Assembly (NCBI GenBank): GCA_964439135.1 | Contig: CAYTNN010000120.1 | Location: 1 to 13,891 of the forward strand | DNA: 13,891 bases | Direction: 5' to 3' | Source of the DNA: JAFGPJ01 sp964439135 | Lineage (GTDB): Bacteria > Planctomycetota > Phycisphaerae > Sedimentisphaerales > Anaerobacaceae | In this document: piece by piece, positions 12,522-13,891 of the stretch | How positions within the stretch are numbered: the first letter of the stretch is position 1 | Layout of the letters: each line of letters begins with the position of its first letter | The notes under the pieces: generated by a model | The model's database searches: none | What the model was told of the DNA's origin: nothing | What the model saw: only the letters and a program-made list of their open reading frames with translations | Position numbers and translations under genes: made by a program

Positions 12522-13891
12522 ATGAATAGAATAAGTCGTCGAAATTTTTTGAAACGTAGTGTCTCGGCCACGGCGGGATCCTGTTTGGCCCTGTCTTCAT
12601 ATCACGGCTTTATGTCTAGCGCCCGTGGGGCCAACAATGAAGTCAGAATCGCAGTAGCTGGTATTCGCAGCCGGGGCGGTGCCCACATTAAGCATTTCCA
12701 GGGTTTGAAAGGCGTGAATGTTGTCGCACTCTGCGATCCCGACAGCAAGATTCTGGGAGACTGGGTTAAGAAGTTCAAAAATGATTATGGTTCTTCCGTA
12801 ACGGGCTACGCCGACATCAGGGAGTTGCTGGATCGCAAGGATATCGATGCTCTGGTGATCGCAGCGCCGAATCACTGGCATTCGCTGATGACGGTTTATG
12901 CATGCCAGGCGGGAAAGCACGTGTACGTGGAGAAACCGGTTAGCCACTCGATCGCGGAAGGCCGCAAGATGGTAAACGCTGCGAGAAAATACAATCGTAT
13001 CGTCCAGGCCGGCACGCAGCATCGCTCGTGCCCGTCGGTAATCGAAGCCGCCGCCGATATCCAGGCGGGCAAGTACGGCAAGGTTCTCTGGGTGCACTGC
13101 TCCAAGCTCGGATCAAGAGCCACGATTGGAAAAGTAACGACGCCTCAACCCGTTCCGAGCAACATCGATTATAATCTCTGGGCCGGCCCTGCTCCGATGA
13201 CGCCCGTAATGCGCAAGCAGTTCCATTACGACTGGCATTGGCAGTGGAACTGGGGCGATGGTGAGATGGCCAACTGGGGAATTCATTACATTGATGATTT
13301 CCGTCATATGCTCGGTTGGGGTGATGTGCCGACGAAGGTTGTCGCGGCGGGCAATCGCTTTGCCTGGGACGACAACGGCCAGACGCCCAACATGCACTTT
13401 GCGCTCTTCGATTATGACGGCCTGCCGGTGGTTGTCGATATTCGCAATCTGCCCGACCCCAAACGAAAGGGCGGCAAGAGCGGGGCGGTTTACCTGTCCT
13501 CTCGCGGCGGAAACTGGATACAGTGCGAGAACGGCTCGATACGAATTTCGCGCGGCGGCGGCTGGGCTTACGACAATGACGGCAAGCGCATCAAACAATA
13601 CAAGGGCGACGCCGGAGAAAATCACGCTCAGAATTTCATCGATTGCGTACGGAGCGGCCGAAGGCAGGACCTGGCGGCGGAGATTGAAGTCGGGCATTTC
13701 GGCACCGCTGTATGTCACCAGGCAAATGTCGCCTGGCGGGCCGGGGCCGAGGCCTCTCTTGACGAGGTTCGCGAAAGCGTCAAGAAACACGAAGACGCCC
13801 TGAATACGCTAAACGATATGCTTGTGCAGTTGGACGGCAACGGAATCGACCCGGCTAAAGATAAATTTGTCCTCGGCCCGGCCCTTACCTA
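12522..13891 (+). CDS. Tat-exported Gfo/Idh/MocA family oxidoreductase, truncated by the window end
   Basis: The frame is open from the ATG at 12522 to the last base (456 full codons, no stop), so the 3' end lies outside the window. AAAGGA at 12509-12514 stands 7 bases before the ATG. Residues 1-30 hold a twin-arginine signal (ISRRNFLKRS, then a hydrophobic region), implying folded, cofactor-loaded export. A Rossmann domain follows: VRIAVAGIRSRGGAHIKHF (41-59), where the glycine pattern is less regular than usual; ALCDPD (69-74); APNHWHS (115-121); and the EKP signature with Lys138. The C-terminal part includes GEMANWGIHYIDDFRHML (247-264) with the His/Asp positions typical of this family. 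Planctomycetes carry many such exported NAD(P)-dependent sugar or cyclitol oxidoreductases; the substrate is unknown. Confidence 0.9.
   Translation, partial: MNRISRRNFLKRSVSATAGSCLALSSYHGFMSSARGANNEVRIAVAGIRSRGGAHIKHFQGLKGVNVVALCDPDSKILGDWVKKFKNDYGSSVTGYADIRELLDRKDIDALVIAAPNHWHSLMTVYACQAGKHVYVEKPVSHSIAEGRKMVNAARKYNRIVQAGTQHRSCPSVIEAAADIQAGKYGKVLWVHCSKLGSRATIGKVTTPQPVPSNIDYNLWAGPAPMTPVMRKQFHYDWHWQWNWGDGEMANWGIHYIDDFRHMLGWGDVPTKVVAAGNRFAWDDNGQTPNMHFALFDYDGLPVVVDIRNLPDPKRKGGKSGAVYLSSRGGNWIQCENGSIRISRGGGWAYDNDGKRIKQYKGDAGENHAQNFIDCVRSGRRQDLAAEIEVGHFGTAVCHQANVAWRAGAEASLDEVRESVKKHEDALNTLNDMLVQLDGNGIDPAKDKFVLGPALT

Overview
The window looks like a chromosomal segment of a Planctomycetota bacterium, most likely of the Phycisphaerae / Sedimentisphaerales type. 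This is inferred from the gene content: a PQQ-type beta-propeller starting with a DWPGWRG-like motif, a Tat-exported Gfo/Idh/MocA oxidoreductase, a secreted GH127 glycosidase, a PEP-CTERM-like exported protein with an unusual PAPGA tail, and an ECF sigma factor with a very long C-terminal extension. No 16S rRNA or tRNA gene is present to confirm this, and I see no phage, IS element, CRISPR array or plasmid gene.

Layout. (1) 1-1622: an ECF sigma factor behind an extended -10 promoter flanked by short repeats. Its C-terminal 300 residues are unrecognised and have their own internal ribosome binding site. (2) 1645-3815, minus strand: a precorrin-2 dehydrogenase (siroheme synthesis) whose promoter implies a leaderless mRNA, then an exported PQQ-like beta-propeller protein with a near-consensus promoter and a 5'-terminal stem-loop. 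(3) 4096-6556, plus strand: a fumarase-type hydro-lyase beta subunit without its alpha partner, overlapping by 4 bp a divergent YchF-like TGS-domain P-loop NTPase, then a membrane-anchored glutaminyl-peptide cyclotransferase. (4) 6672-11069, plus strand: a carbohydrate block of a zinc-dependent polyol dehydrogenase, a sorbitol-6-phosphate-dehydrogenase-like SDR and an exported GH127 beta-L-arabinofuranosidase. (5) 11070-12306: a 540-bp non-coding stretch with repeated boxes, candidate promoters and several perfect stems, then the PEP-CTERM-like protein and two tandem terminators. (6) 12522 to the right edge: a Tat-exported Gfo/Idh/MocA oxidoreductase, cut off by the window end.

How it fits together. 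The second half reads as saccharide use by a polymer-degrading planctomycete. GH127 would release L-arabinose from plant or algal glycans outside the cytoplasm, and the two cytoplasmic dehydrogenases could interconvert polyols and ketoses. The secreted oxidoreductase and the PEP-CTERM-like protein are typical of the same lifestyle. The first half is mostly housekeeping and regulatory genes with no clear functional link to it.

The least explained parts are the C-terminal half of the sigma factor with its in-frame internal start, the orphan fumarase-beta / YchF-like pair, and the long, repeat-bearing, structured leader upstream of the PEP-CTERM-like gene.
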